Source: an uncultured Kineothrix sp.
GTDB lineage: Bacteria; Bacillota; Clostridia; Lachnospirales; Lachnospiraceae
Direction of reading: 5' to 3'
Assembly: GCA_910588855.1 (NCBI GenBank)
Contig: CAJUSR010000042.1
Coordinates: 1 to 19,045 of the forward strand
Length of the DNA stretch: 19,045 nt
Part shown: one piece after another, positions 7,299 through 14,225 of the stretch
Layout: the number at the start of each line of letters is the position of its first letter
Numbering within the stretch: position 1 is the stretch's first letter
Position numbers and translations under genes: made by a program
Notes under the pieces: model-generated
Told to the model about the DNA's origin: nothing
Databases searched by the model: none
The model's input: the letters and a program-made list of their open reading frames with translations, nothing else

Positions 7299-8586
7299 AA
7301 AAGCATTTGTGACAAAAGAAATGATAGAGAAGATAGTGAAAGACTATCCTACCCCTTTTCACATTTATGATGAGAAGGGAATCCGTGAAAATGCGCAGGC
7401 AGTAAAAGAAGCTTTTGCATGGAATAAAGGATTTAAAGAATATTTTGCCGTAAAAGCGACCCCAAATCCATATTTAATGCAGATTCTTAAGGAATATGGC
7501 TGCGGGTGTGACTGTTCCTCTATGACGGAATTAATGCTTAGTAAGGCGATAGGGGTGAAAGGGAGCGATATTATGTTTTCCTCTAATGAAACCCCGGCGG
7601 AAGAATATGCTTATGCCGCCAAATTGGGGGCGATTATTAACTTGGATGATATTACTCATATTGATTTTTTAGAAGGCATTTTGGGAAAGCTTCCGGAAAC
7701 TATGAGCTGCCGGTATAACCCTGGCGGTGTATTTACAATGAGCAACGGGATTATGGACAATCCAGGGGATGCAAAATATGGTTTTACGACAGAACAATTA
7801 TTTGAGGGGTTCAGGATTTTAAAGAACAAAGGTGTGAAAAACTTCGGGATTCATGCATTTTTGGCGAGCAATACGGTGACTAACGAGTATTACCCGATTT
7901 TAGCAAAACAGTTGTTTGAGGTGGCTGTCCGGCTCAAGGAGGAGACTGGGGCGGATATTCGTTTTATTAACCTTTCCGGCGGAGTGGGAATCCCTTATCA
8001 GCCGGGACAGACAGGGAACGATATCCGTGCCATCGGGGAAGGCGTAAAGAGGGTATACGAAGAAGTGCTTGTATCTGCAGGGATGGATGATGTTGCCATT
8101 TATACGGAAATGGGCCGATTTATGATGGGACCTTATGGTGAATTGGTGACAAAGGCAATCCACGAAAAACATACCCACAAGGAATATATCGGTGTAGATG
8201 CCTGCGCTGTCCATTTGATGCGTCCGGCGATGTATGGCGCATATCACCATATTACGGTGCTTGGGAAAGAGGACGCGCCCTGCAGCCGTAAATATGATGT
8301 GGTAGGTTCCTTGTGTGAAAACAATGATAAATTTGCCGTAGACAGGATGTTGCCGGAAATTGAGAAAGGGGATTATCTTGTTATTCATGATACGGGCGCA
8401 CACGGGTTTTCTATGGGATACAATTATAATGGAAAGTTAAAATCCGCGGAACTTTTGTTGAAAGAAAACGGCGAAATACAGTTGATACGGAGGGCGGAAA
8501 CACCGAAAGATTACTTTGCAACATTTGACAATTTGGAAATTTTTAAAAATTTAGAAAAAGAATTTAAAAAAAACACTTGCCAATAA
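7291..8586 (+). CDS. lysA: Diaminopimelate decarboxylase (fold type III PLP enzyme)
   Basis: LysA decarboxylates meso-diaminopimelate to L-lysine, the last step of lysine synthesis. The 431-aa protein shows the PLP Schiff-base lysine K55 (in FAVKATPN), the glycine-rich phosphate loop SGGVGIPYQPG, the E-x-GR block EMGRFMM, and the active-site C342 (in GSLCEN) with a downstream HDTGAHGFSMGYNYN segment. Two in-frame ATGs occur, at 7285 and 7291. The AGGAG site at 7277-7281 is only 3 nt from the first and 9 nt from the second, so 7291 is preferred. It is a diverged member: related decarboxylases acting on other basic amino acids cannot be wholly excluded, but the motifs fit DAP decarboxylase best. 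It overlaps the TrmB-family gene, and I see no lysine riboswitch. Confidence 0.88.
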   Translation: MNKKAFVTKEMIEKIVKDYPTPFHIYDEKGIRENAQAVKEAFAWNKGFKEYFAVKATPNPYLMQILKEYGCGCDCSSMTELMLSKAIGVKGSDIMFSSNETPAEEYAYAAKLGAIINLDDITHIDFLEGILGKLPETMSCRYNPGGVFTMSNGIMDNPGDAKYGFTTEQLFEGFRILKNKGVKNFGIHAFLASNTVTNEYYPILAKQLFEVAVRLKEETGADIRFINLSGGVGIPYQPGQTGNDIRAIGEGVKRVYEEVLVSAGMDDVAIYTEMGRFMMGPYGELVTKAIHEKHTHKEYIGVDACAVHLMRPAMYGAYHHITVLGKEDAPCSRKYDVVGSLCENNDKFAVDRMLPEIEKGDYLVIHDTGAHGFSMGYNYNGKLKSAELLLKENGEIQLIRRAETPKDYFATFDNLEIFKNLEKEFKKNTCQ

Positions 8587-8605
8587 CAGCCGAGTATGGT
8601 ATTAT
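8577..8605 (+). promoter_or_regulatory. Probable promoter for tRNA-Leu, overlapping the lysA stop
   Basis: TTGCCA (8577-8582) and TATTAT (8600-8605) are separated by 17 bp. The -35 lies in the last codons of lysA and the -10 in the loop of the hairpin that follows. Start near 8612 would give a tRNA precursor with about 60 nt of 5' leader. A second TTGACA at 8625-8630 has no well-spaced -10. Confidence 0.45.
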
Positions 8606-8620
8606 ATAACTCGGCTGTTA
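8584..8620 (+). terminator. Hairpin at the lysA stop codon, probable terminator or 3'-end stabiliser
   Basis: A perfect 12-bp stem (TAACAGCCGAGT, 8584-8595; ACTCGGCTGTTA, 8609-8620) begins at the lysA stop codon and has a 13-nt AT-rich loop. No T run follows, so termination may be weak. Confidence 0.5.
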
Positions 8621-8672
8621 GAGATTGACAAAAGAGTGAAAGACAGCAGCAAATGACAATTATATAGGTTTC

Positions 8673-8755
8673 GCCGGCGTGTCGGAATGGCAGACGAGGC
8701 AGACTCAAAATCTGTTGTGGGCAACCACGTATGGGTTCAAGTCCCATCGCCGGCA
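8673..8755 (+). tRNA. tRNA-Leu, anticodon CAA
   Basis: A cloverleaf fits: acceptor GCCGGCG (8673-8679) pairs with CGCCGGC (8748-8754), the discriminator is A8755, the anticodon loop is CTCAAAA with anticodon CAA at 8706-8708 (reading UUG), and the T loop contains GGTTCAAGTCCC. The 83-nt length and long variable arm (about 8715-8733) are typical of class II tRNA-Leu. CCA is not encoded and must be added enzymatically. Confidence 0.95.
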
Positions 8756-8757
8756 TT

Positions 8758-8798
8758 AAAAATCTGAAAATCCATTGATTGGATTTTCAGATTTTTTT
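8758..8798 (+). terminator. Strong terminator after tRNA-Leu
   Basis: A 17-bp stem (8758-8774 with 8780-8796) with loop TTGAT runs into seven T residues (8792-8798). The A-rich 5' arm mirrors it, so it could also act for transcripts on the opposite strand. Confidence 0.92.
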
Positions 8799-8994
8799 GT
8801 ATCATAGGATTTGTAGGGAAGCATACTGGGCATATCAAAGAAATAGTGGCTGATAAAGGCATTTTGTTTTAGCAGAATAATGGAGAACAAAGCAAGAATT
8901 TGAAAAACTGTTTTCTGAATATATAAAATGCATAATAATATCAGGCAAAAAAATCGGATAACTGACAAGAAATACAAAAAGACATTTTATTGAC
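8799..8994. other. AT-rich intergenic stretch with no recognisable gene
   Basis: No open frame here with a credible ribosome site resembles a known protein on either strand. A promoter-like pair, TTGAAA (8900-8905) and TATAAA (8922-8927) spaced by 16 bp, could be a second start point for the HPr gene or nothing at all. I see no copy of the tRNA 3' end that would mark an integrated element. Confidence 0.4.
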
Positions 8995-9023
8995 TTGACA
9001 GAAATTGTATAAATTGTTATTAT
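8995..9023 (+). promoter_or_regulatory. Sigma-A promoter of the HPr gene
   Basis: Consensus TTGACA (8995-9000) and TATTAT (9018-9023) have the ideal 17-bp spacing. Transcription should begin near 9030, inside the palindrome at 9027-9041, giving a leader of about 100 nt. Confidence 0.88.
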
Positions 9024-9026
9024 ATA

Positions 9027-9041
9027 CCCAAATAATTTGGG
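9027..9041. promoter_or_regulatory. 15-bp perfect palindrome at the HPr transcription start, candidate operator
   Basis: CCCAAATAATTTGGG is a perfect inverted repeat with 7-bp arms around a central A, placed 3 nt after the -10 hexamer and over the likely start site. That is a classic position for a repressor operator; the alternative is a short 5'-end hairpin that protects the mRNA. Confidence 0.5.
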
Positions 9042-9127
9042 CAGTTATGACAGAATCTGAGAAGGGTAGTAATGGAAAATTGCTATAGAATCCTTGCAAA
9101 GGGAAAGAAAGAAAGGAGAATTGTATT

Positions 9128-9385
9128 ATGCAGGAGTTCAAGTACACAATCAAAGACGAGTTGGGAATTCATGCAAGGCCGGCAGGGCTGCTGGTAAAGT
9201 TAGCTGCACCTTTTAAAAGCACGATTACAGTAGATACCGGGTCGAAAAAGGCAGACGCAAAAAAAATTATGGCTCTTATGGGGGCTGGAGCTAAGAAAGG
9301 TACGAATGTGACTTGCAGCGCAGAAGGTCCTGACGAAGTAGAGGCAATTGCGGCTCTCAAGAAGTTCTTTGAAGAGAATTTATAA
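9128..9385 (+). CDS. HPr-family phosphocarrier protein lacking Ser46
   Basis: The 85-aa protein has the HPr fold and the phosphorylated histidine H15 in GIHARPAG, so it can accept phosphate from PEP via enzyme I for the sugar phosphotransferase system. The second conserved site, KSIMGVM in Firmicutes with regulatory Ser46, reads KKIMALM here, with Lys at position 46. HPr kinase could not phosphorylate it there. That makes this either a lineage-specific HPr not used for CcpA control or a paralogue with another role, as Crh shows in reverse by lacking His15. AAGGAG at 9113-9118 is 9 nt before the ATG. The gene is probably monocistronic, with promoter at 8995 and terminator at 9400; nagB follows. 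I leave the ptsH symbol off because it may not be the main HPr. Confidence 0.9.
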   Translation: MQEFKYTIKDELGIHARPAGLLVKLAAPFKSTITVDTGSKKADAKKIMALMGAGAKKGTNVTCSAEGPDEVEAIAALKKFFEENL

Positions 9386-9399
9386 ATTTATAGATGTGT

Positions 9400-9432
9400 A
9401 ATATCGGAAGCCCATTGGGGCTTCCGATATTT
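9400..9432 (+). terminator. Terminator after the HPr gene
   Basis: A 14-bp perfect stem (9400-9413 with 9418-9431) with tetraloop ATTG ends in only a short T run (TTT), so partial read-through to nagB is possible. Confidence 0.75.
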
Positions 9433-9436
9433 AGGC

Positions 9437-9464
9437 TTGAGAAAATGGTAGATTGAGATATAGT
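9437..9464 (+). promoter_or_regulatory. Candidate promoter of nagB
   Basis: TTGAGA (9437-9442) and TATAGT (9459-9464) are 16 bp apart. Start near 9471 would leave a leader of about 70 nt before the ATG at 9541. No known riboswitch is evident in it. Confidence 0.5.
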
Positions 9465-9540
9465 GGGATGCTTTTTTGGAGCCAACGGAAAAACAGGGAA
9501 ATATAAGGTAAGCGTGGCAAATACGCGGATAGGAGCAGGA

Positions 9541-10269
9541 ATGAGGATAATTAAAGCGAAGGATTACAAGGATATGAGCAGGAAAGCTGCAAATATTATT
9601 TCGGCCCAGGTAATTACCAAGCCGGAATGTGTTTTAGGGCTGGCAACGGGATCTACGCCTATTGGAACTTATGAGCAGCTTGTGGATTGGTACAATAAGG
9701 GCGATTTGGATTTTTCAAAAGTAACATCGGTAAACCTTGACGAATACAAAGGCCTTACCAAAGATAATGACCAGAGTTACTATTATTTTATGAATGAACA
9801 CCTTTTCAGTAAGGTTAACATAGATAAAAACAACACCCATCTTCCGGATGGAACGGAACCGGACAGCGATAAAGCATGTTCTGACTATAATAAAGTGATT
9901 GAATCGGTTGGCGGCATTGATTTGCAGTTATTAGGGCTTGGGCATAACGGTCATATTGGCTTTAACGAGCCGGCGGATGAATTTATCCCTGAAACACATT
10001 GTGTAGATTTGACGCCCTCTACCATTGAAGCGAATAAGCGGTTTTTTGCTTCTTATGACGATGTGCCGAAACAGGCATATACAATGGGTATTAAAACCAT
10101 TATGCAGGCAAAGGCAGTGCTTGTAGTTGTCAGCGGAGAAGATAAGGCAGCAATTGTAAGGGATGCCTTTTTCGGGCCGATTACCCCTAAGGTACAGGCA
10201 TCTGTTTTGCAGCTTCATCCAAATGTAACAGTAGTGGCAGATGAAGCGGCATTATCCCTCGTAAAATAA
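9541..10269 (+). CDS. nagB: Glucosamine-6-phosphate deaminase
   Basis: NagB converts glucosamine 6-phosphate to fructose 6-phosphate and ammonia, feeding amino-sugar carbon into glycolysis. The 242-aa length equals the Bacillus-type enzyme. Visible features are the phosphate-binding GLATGSTP (33-40), the catalytic D67 in NLDEY, and the NGHIGFNEP block (136-144) with H138 and E143. Position 136 is Asn, as I recall for the Bacillus enzyme, where E. coli has Asp. The open frame extends upstream to 9463, but those 26 residues are not family-like. AGGAG at 9531-9535 lies 5 nt before 9541, so I start there. The PTS protein upstream and a terminator-like hairpin downstream suggest a separate transcript or read-through from HPr. 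Confidence 0.96.
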   Translation: MRIIKAKDYKDMSRKAANIISAQVITKPECVLGLATGSTPIGTYEQLVDWYNKGDLDFSKVTSVNLDEYKGLTKDNDQSYYYFMNEHLFSKVNIDKNNTHLPDGTEPDSDKACSDYNKVIESVGGIDLQLLGLGHNGHIGFNEPADEFIPETHCVDLTPSTIEANKRFFASYDDVPKQAYTMGIKTIMQAKAVLVVVSGEDKAAIVRDAFFGPITPKVQASVLQLHPNVTVVADEAALSLVK

Positions 10270-10282
10270 GTTGAACCAATCA

Positions 10283-10331
10283 TAGTGCCATTTGGCTGTG
10301 CGGGAGCGCATCCGAGTGGCGCTATATTTTT
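10283..10331 (+). terminator. Probable terminator after nagB
   Basis: TAGTGCCA (10283-10290) pairs with TGGCGCTA (10317-10324; one T-G pair) around an inner hairpin GTGCG/CGCAT, followed by TATTTTT. It is less compact than the other terminators in the window. Confidence 0.6.
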
Positions 10332-10436
10332 GCATAATAAGATTCGGGTGTCAAAAGTTCTTCCCGGCAGTGCCGAATACACTTTTACAGTAATGCTTTA
10401 TTGCAGTGTTATTTGCAATTAATTTCCAATGGATAC

Positions 10437-10465
10437 TTTAAAAAAGACAAGTTTTAGTGTATAGT
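10437..10465 (+). promoter_or_regulatory. Candidate promoter of the zinc-finger-polA operon
   Basis: TATAGT (10460-10465) has TTTAAA (10437-10442) 17 bp upstream, a poor -35. It is the best-placed pair before the gene at 10547, with a leader of about 75 nt. The region 10332-10436 before it is AT-rich and holds only a small inverted repeat (CGGCAGTGCCG). Confidence 0.35.
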
Positions 10466-10546
10466 AAATTATGTATGGGTATATCGTGGGAATATGTTGG
10501 GGCATAAGATAAAGAAATGTACTTATGAGGATGCCGGGGAGCTGCT

Positions 10547-10870
10547 ATGGAATGTAAAGAAGTAATAAAGATGATACCGGATTTTTTGGATAATGAATTA
10601 AGCGGTAAGGAATTGCGGGCGTTTTTAAAGCACATTGAGGAGTGCAAAGAGTGCAGGGAAGAACTTAGCATCCAATTTCTTGTCCTTGAAGGGATGGCGA
10701 GGTTGGAAGAGGGGAATACATTCGATTTGCAGAATGAGTTTGACAAGATGATGGAAGATGCAAAAAGGCGGATGCAGTTTTTGCGGATACTGAGTATTCT
10801 TGTATATGGTGTGGAAATTCTGGCGATTATAACAATTATAGCGATTATCGTTTTAATTGTCGTATTATAA
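10547..10870 (+). CDS. Zinc-finger (zf-HC2, anti-sigma-like) small membrane protein
   Basis: This 107-aa protein has an N-terminal zf-HC2-type motif with C3 and the H-x3-C-x2-C signature H29, C33, C36. A Glu/Lys-rich linker follows, and one or two closely packed membrane segments occupy about residues 77-107. The domain is typical of anti-sigma factors such as those paired with ECF sigma factors, where a cytoplasmic zinc finger binds the sigma factor. No sigma factor gene is adjacent; polA starts 22 bp downstream. GGGGAG precedes the ATG. It may be a relic or an orphan anti-sigma with an unlinked partner. Cotranscription with polA is likely. Confidence 0.8.
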   Translation: MECKEVIKMIPDFLDNELSGKELRAFLKHIEECKECREELSIQFLVLEGMARLEEGNTFDLQNEFDKMMEDAKRRMQFLRILSILVYGVEILAIITIIAIIVLIVVL

Positions 10871-10892
10871 GAAGGACGGAGACAGGGAATTT

Positions 10893-13556
10893 ATGAGCAA
10901 AATAGTATTAATCGACGGACATAGTATTTTACACAGGGCATTCTACGGGGTGCCGGATTTGAGCAATGCCGAAGGTCTTCACACGAATGCGGTTTACGGG
11001 TTCTTAAATATTATGTTTAAAATTTTGGATGAAGAAAAGCCGGAATATTTAACGGTGGCATTCGATGTACATGCCCCGACTTTCCGCCATGAAATTTATA
11101 AAGAATATAAAGGGACGAGGAAGCCGATGCCGGAGGAACTGCGGGAACAGGTTCCGGTTATGAAAGAAGTGCTTAAGGCTATGGGGATAAAAACCGTAGA
11201 GAAGTCGGGATTGGAAGCGGACGATATCCTTGGAACGCTGGCAACAAGAGCCGAAAAAGAAGGGATGGAAGTTTCCCTGATTTCCGGCGACAGGGATTTG
11301 CTTCAGATTGCATCTTCCCATATCAAGATTAGAATCCCCAAGACAAAAGGGGGAAAAACGGAGATAGAGGATTATTATGCTTCGGATGTGGAAAACAGGT
11401 ATCAGGTAAACCCGAAGCAGTTTATTGATTTAAAAGCGTTGATGGGCGATACGGCGGATAATATACCGGGAGTGCCGAAAGTCGGAGAGAAAACGGCTAC
11501 GGAGCTAATGGTCCGGTTTGGCTCTTTAGACGGGATATATGAACATATTGAAGAGGTCACCAAAAGGTCGATTAGGGAATCATTGCTTGCAAATAAGGAG
11601 CTTGCGGATTTGAGCAAGATATTGGCAACGATTAAAGTGGATGGTGAGGTTGAGTTTTCTTATGAAGAGGCTGAAGTAAGAAATTTTTATACCGATGAAG
11701 CTTACAAGATTTTTAAACGGTTAGGGTTTAAGAATATGATGAACCGTTTTGAAGAGAATGGGGCAAAGAACAAGCAGACCGAATATTTTAAAGAAGTGGT
11801 TGATTTCGGGGAGGCAGAAAGTCTCTTCCAAAGATTGGAGAACTTAAAAACAGGGGAAAGGGCTGCTTTTGAAATTATAGAGGACAGCCGTAAAGAGGAA
11901 GATTTTGTAGGTATGGCATTAGCTTTTGGGGAAAAGGAGATTTATTTCCTGAAGCCGGAAGGATTCCTAAGGAAAGAGTATCTGCTCGGAAAACTTGCCG
12001 AGGCGGCAAAAAGCTGTGAAGGCAGGGGAAATTGCCTTGTGACCTTCGATATAAAAAGAAAATATGAATATATTAAGACAAACCGGACGGATGGCCTGTT
12101 CGACATATTGATTGCCGCTTATTTGCTGAATCCCTTAAAAAATGATTATGAACCGGCAGACATTGCTTCAGAATATCTCGGTTTACTGATACCTGGGCGG
12201 ACACAGCTTTTTGGGAAGACTCCTTTTCGGGAAGCGGTTAAGGAAAAGGGTCGCCAAGTGATGGAATATGCCTGTTTCCTAGCCTATGCGGAGTGGATGG
12301 CGGCGCCTGTTTTGGCGGACAGGCTGAAGGAAACAGGGATGGAACGGCTAATGGCGGAGATGGAAATGCCCTTGTCTTATGTCCTTTATGATATGGAAAA
12401 GGAAGGGATTATGGTAAAGCCGGATGAATTGCGGGCTTACGGGGAAAAGTTGAATGGGCGCATCGGCGAACTGGAAAAGAGTATTCATGAAAAAGCAGGC
12501 TGTGATTTCAACATCAATTCGCCAAAACAGCTTGGGGAAATATTATTTGAACAAATGGGGATTCCGGGAGGAAAAAAGACAAAAACCGGATATTCCACAG
12601 CGGCAGATGTTTTGGATAAGCTTGCTCCGGACTATCCGATTGTAGAAGAGATTTTGGAATACCGGGGGCTGACCAAATTAAAATCTACGTATGCGGAAGG
12701 GCTGGCCGTATATATTGATGATAAAGACCGGATACACAGTACCTTTAACCAGACGATTACGGCAACAGGGAGGATTAGTTCTACGGAGCCGAACTTACAA
12801 AATATCCCTATGAGGATGGAGTTGGGGAGAATGATTCGGAAAGTATTTATCCCAAAGGAAGGCTTTTTGTTTACGGATGCGGACTATTCCCAGATAGAGC
12901 TTCGTGTGTTGGCGCATATGTCTGAGGACGGGCAGCTAATTGAAGCATATAAGATGGATGAAGATATCCATAAAATTACGGCATCGAAAGTATTCCATAC
13001 CCCTTTTGAAGAAGTAACGGATTTGCAAAGGAGGAATGCGAAAGCGGTGAATTTCGGCATCGTGTACGGAATCAGTTCATTTGGGCTGAGTCAGGATTTG
13101 AGCATTTCAAGGAAAGAGGCGGCAGAATATATTGAACAATATTTTGCCACTTACCCAGATGTAAAAAAGTTTTTGGATAAACAGGTGGAAAATGCCAAGA
13201 AAGACGGATATGTAACGACGATGTTTGGGCGCCGGAGACCGGTACCGGAACTTTCTTCCAGCAATTATATGCAGCGGTCTTTTGGGGAGAGAGTGGCAAT
13301 GAATTCGCCAATACAGGGGACGGCGGCGGATATCATAAAAATAGCTATGATTCGTGTATGGAAAAGGCTGAAAACGGAAAACTTGAAATCCAGGCTTATC
13401 CTTCAAGTCCATGATGAACTTTTAATTGAGACAGCTAAGGATGAAGAAGAAGAGGTTAAAAAAATCCTTGAAGAGGAGATGAAAGCTGCCGCCGATTTAT
13501 CCGTAACATTGGAAATAGATATGCATACGGGACAGAATTGGTATGAAGCGAAATAG
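10893..13556 (+). CDS. polA: DNA polymerase I
   Basis: PolA removes RNA primers and fills gaps in replication and repair. The 887-aa protein carries an N-terminal 5'-3' exonuclease domain (about 1-300), beginning at the typical MSKIVLIDGHS, and a polymerase domain (about 480-887). The polymerase domain has motif A (D664 in DADYSQIELR), motif B (K717 to Y725 in KAVNFGIVYG) and motif C (D841/E842 in VHDELL). The middle 3'-5' exonuclease domain lacks the metal-binding residues: the FDTE motif reads FEII. Proofreading should therefore be absent, as in Bacillus-type Pol I. The frame opens 12 codons earlier inside the preceding gene, but AGGG at 10884-10887 and family alignment favour 10893. Downstream coaE is separated by 72 bp with only a weak hairpin, so transcription probably continues. 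Confidence 0.96.
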   Translation: MSKIVLIDGHSILHRAFYGVPDLSNAEGLHTNAVYGFLNIMFKILDEEKPEYLTVAFDVHAPTFRHEIYKEYKGTRKPMPEELREQVPVMKEVLKAMGIKTVEKSGLEADDILGTLATRAEKEGMEVSLISGDRDLLQIASSHIKIRIPKTKGGKTEIEDYYASDVENRYQVNPKQFIDLKALMGDTADNIPGVPKVGEKTATELMVRFGSLDGIYEHIEEVTKRSIRESLLANKELADLSKILATIKVDGEVEFSYEEAEVRNFYTDEAYKIFKRLGFKNMMNRFEENGAKNKQTEYFKEVVDFGEAESLFQRLENLKTGERAAFEIIEDSRKEEDFVGMALAFGEKEIYFLKPEGFLRKEYLLGKLAEAAKSCEGRGNCLVTFDIKRKYEYIKTNRTDGLFDILIAAYLLNPLKNDYEPADIASEYLGLLIPGRTQLFGKTPFREAVKEKGRQVMEYACFLAYAEWMAAPVLADRLKETGMERLMAEMEMPLSYVLYDMEKEGIMVKPDELRAYGEKLNGRIGELEKSIHEKAGCDFNINSPKQLGEILFEQMGIPGGKKTKTGYSTAADVLDKLAPDYPIVEEILEYRGLTKLKSTYAEGLAVYIDDKDRIHSTFNQTITATGRISSTEPNLQNIPMRMELGRMIRKVFIPKEGFLFTDADYSQIELRVLAHMSEDGQLIEAYKMDEDIHKITASKVFHTPFEEVTDLQRRNAKAVNFGIVYGISSFGLSQDLSISRKEAAEYIEQYFATYPDVKKFLDKQVENAKKDGYVTTMFGRRRPVPELSSSNYMQRSFGERVAMNSPIQGTAADIIKIAMIRVWKRLKTENLKSRLILQVHDELLIETAKDEEEEVKKILEEEMKAAADLSVTLEIDMHTGQNWYEAK

Positions 13557-13628
13557 AACCAGCCTAACCTAAGAGGCTAAGGGGCGGGATGCAGGGAAAG
13601 CAGACAGCAGAGGGGGACGAGAGGGAGC

Positions 13629-14225
13629 ATGAGGACGATTGGCATTACCGGAGGGGTAGGCTCCGGCAAAACAAAAGTGCTGGCATATATAAAGGATAAG
13701 TATAACTGTGAAGTGATATTGGCAGACGAGGTGGCACATAAAATAAAAGAGCCAGGGGAAAGATGCTATAGCGCTTTGGTGGATTTGCTAGGACAGGGCG
13801 TACTCGCCCCGGATGGGAAAATAGACAAAGGGAAAATGGCGGAAAAGATTTTCGGGGATAAAGATTTATTGGAGAAAGTCAACGGTTTGATGCATCCTAT
13901 GGTCAAAGAATATATTTTGGAAAAAATAAGGTTACACAAGGAAGAAGGAAAAATAGATTTCTTATTGATAGAGGCCGCGTTATTGATAGAGGACGGTTAT
14001 GCGGATATTGTGGATGAACTGTGGTATATCCATGCCGGAGAGGGTACACGGCGGCAAAGGCTAAAGGCTTCAAGGCATTACAGCGAAGAAAAAATAGCAG
14101 GGATATTGAGGCGCCAGCTTACGGAAGAGGAGTTTAGGAGCCATTGCCAAACAGTAATTGATAACAGCGGCGCCCTTGCGGATACATACGGACAGATTGA
14201 TAGGAAATTGGAGGAATATCTGTGA
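13629..14225 (+). CDS. coaE: Dephospho-CoA kinase
   Basis: CoaE phosphorylates dephospho-CoA on the ribose 3'-OH, the last step of coenzyme A synthesis. The 198-aa protein begins with a Walker A loop GGVGSGKT (8-15) and has the LADEVAH substrate motif near residue 31, with Arg/Gln-rich lid residues near 140-160. Length is normal. GAGGGAG lies just upstream of the ATG. It directly follows polA, a frequent Gram-positive neighbourhood. Its stop codon overlaps the GTG start of the next gene (GTGA), showing translational coupling to the FtsA-like protein. Confidence 0.95.
   Translation: MRTIGITGGVGSGKTKVLAYIKDKYNCEVILADEVAHKIKEPGERCYSALVDLLGQGVLAPDGKIDKGKMAEKIFGDKDLLEKVNGLMHPMVKEYILEKIRLHKEEGKIDFLLIEAALLIEDGYADIVDELWYIHAGEGTRRQRLKASRHYSEEKIAGILRRQLTEEEFRSHCQTVIDNSGALADTYGQIDRKLEEYL

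Noticed and set aside
8756..8977. 73-residue minus-strand frame in the tRNA-HPr gap
   Set aside because: It starts in AT-rich sequence, runs into the tRNA terminator and resembles nothing I recognise; no ribosome site supports it.
8673..8994. Integrated element at tRNA-Leu
   Set aside because: tRNA-Leu genes are common attachment sites, but there is no integrase and no repeat of the tRNA 3' end downstream in the window.
9463..9540. 26-residue N-terminal extension of NagB
   Set aside because: It overlaps the candidate promoter, has no family similarity, and AGGAG at 9531-9535 marks the start at 9541.
10857..10892. 12-residue extension of PolA
   Set aside because: It lies in the end of the preceding gene; Pol I proteins begin at the MSKIVLIDGHS start at 10893 with AGGG in place.
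12454..12645. 63-residue plus-strand frame inside polA
   Set aside because: It is an out-of-frame shadow of the polymerase coding sequence with no independent evidence.
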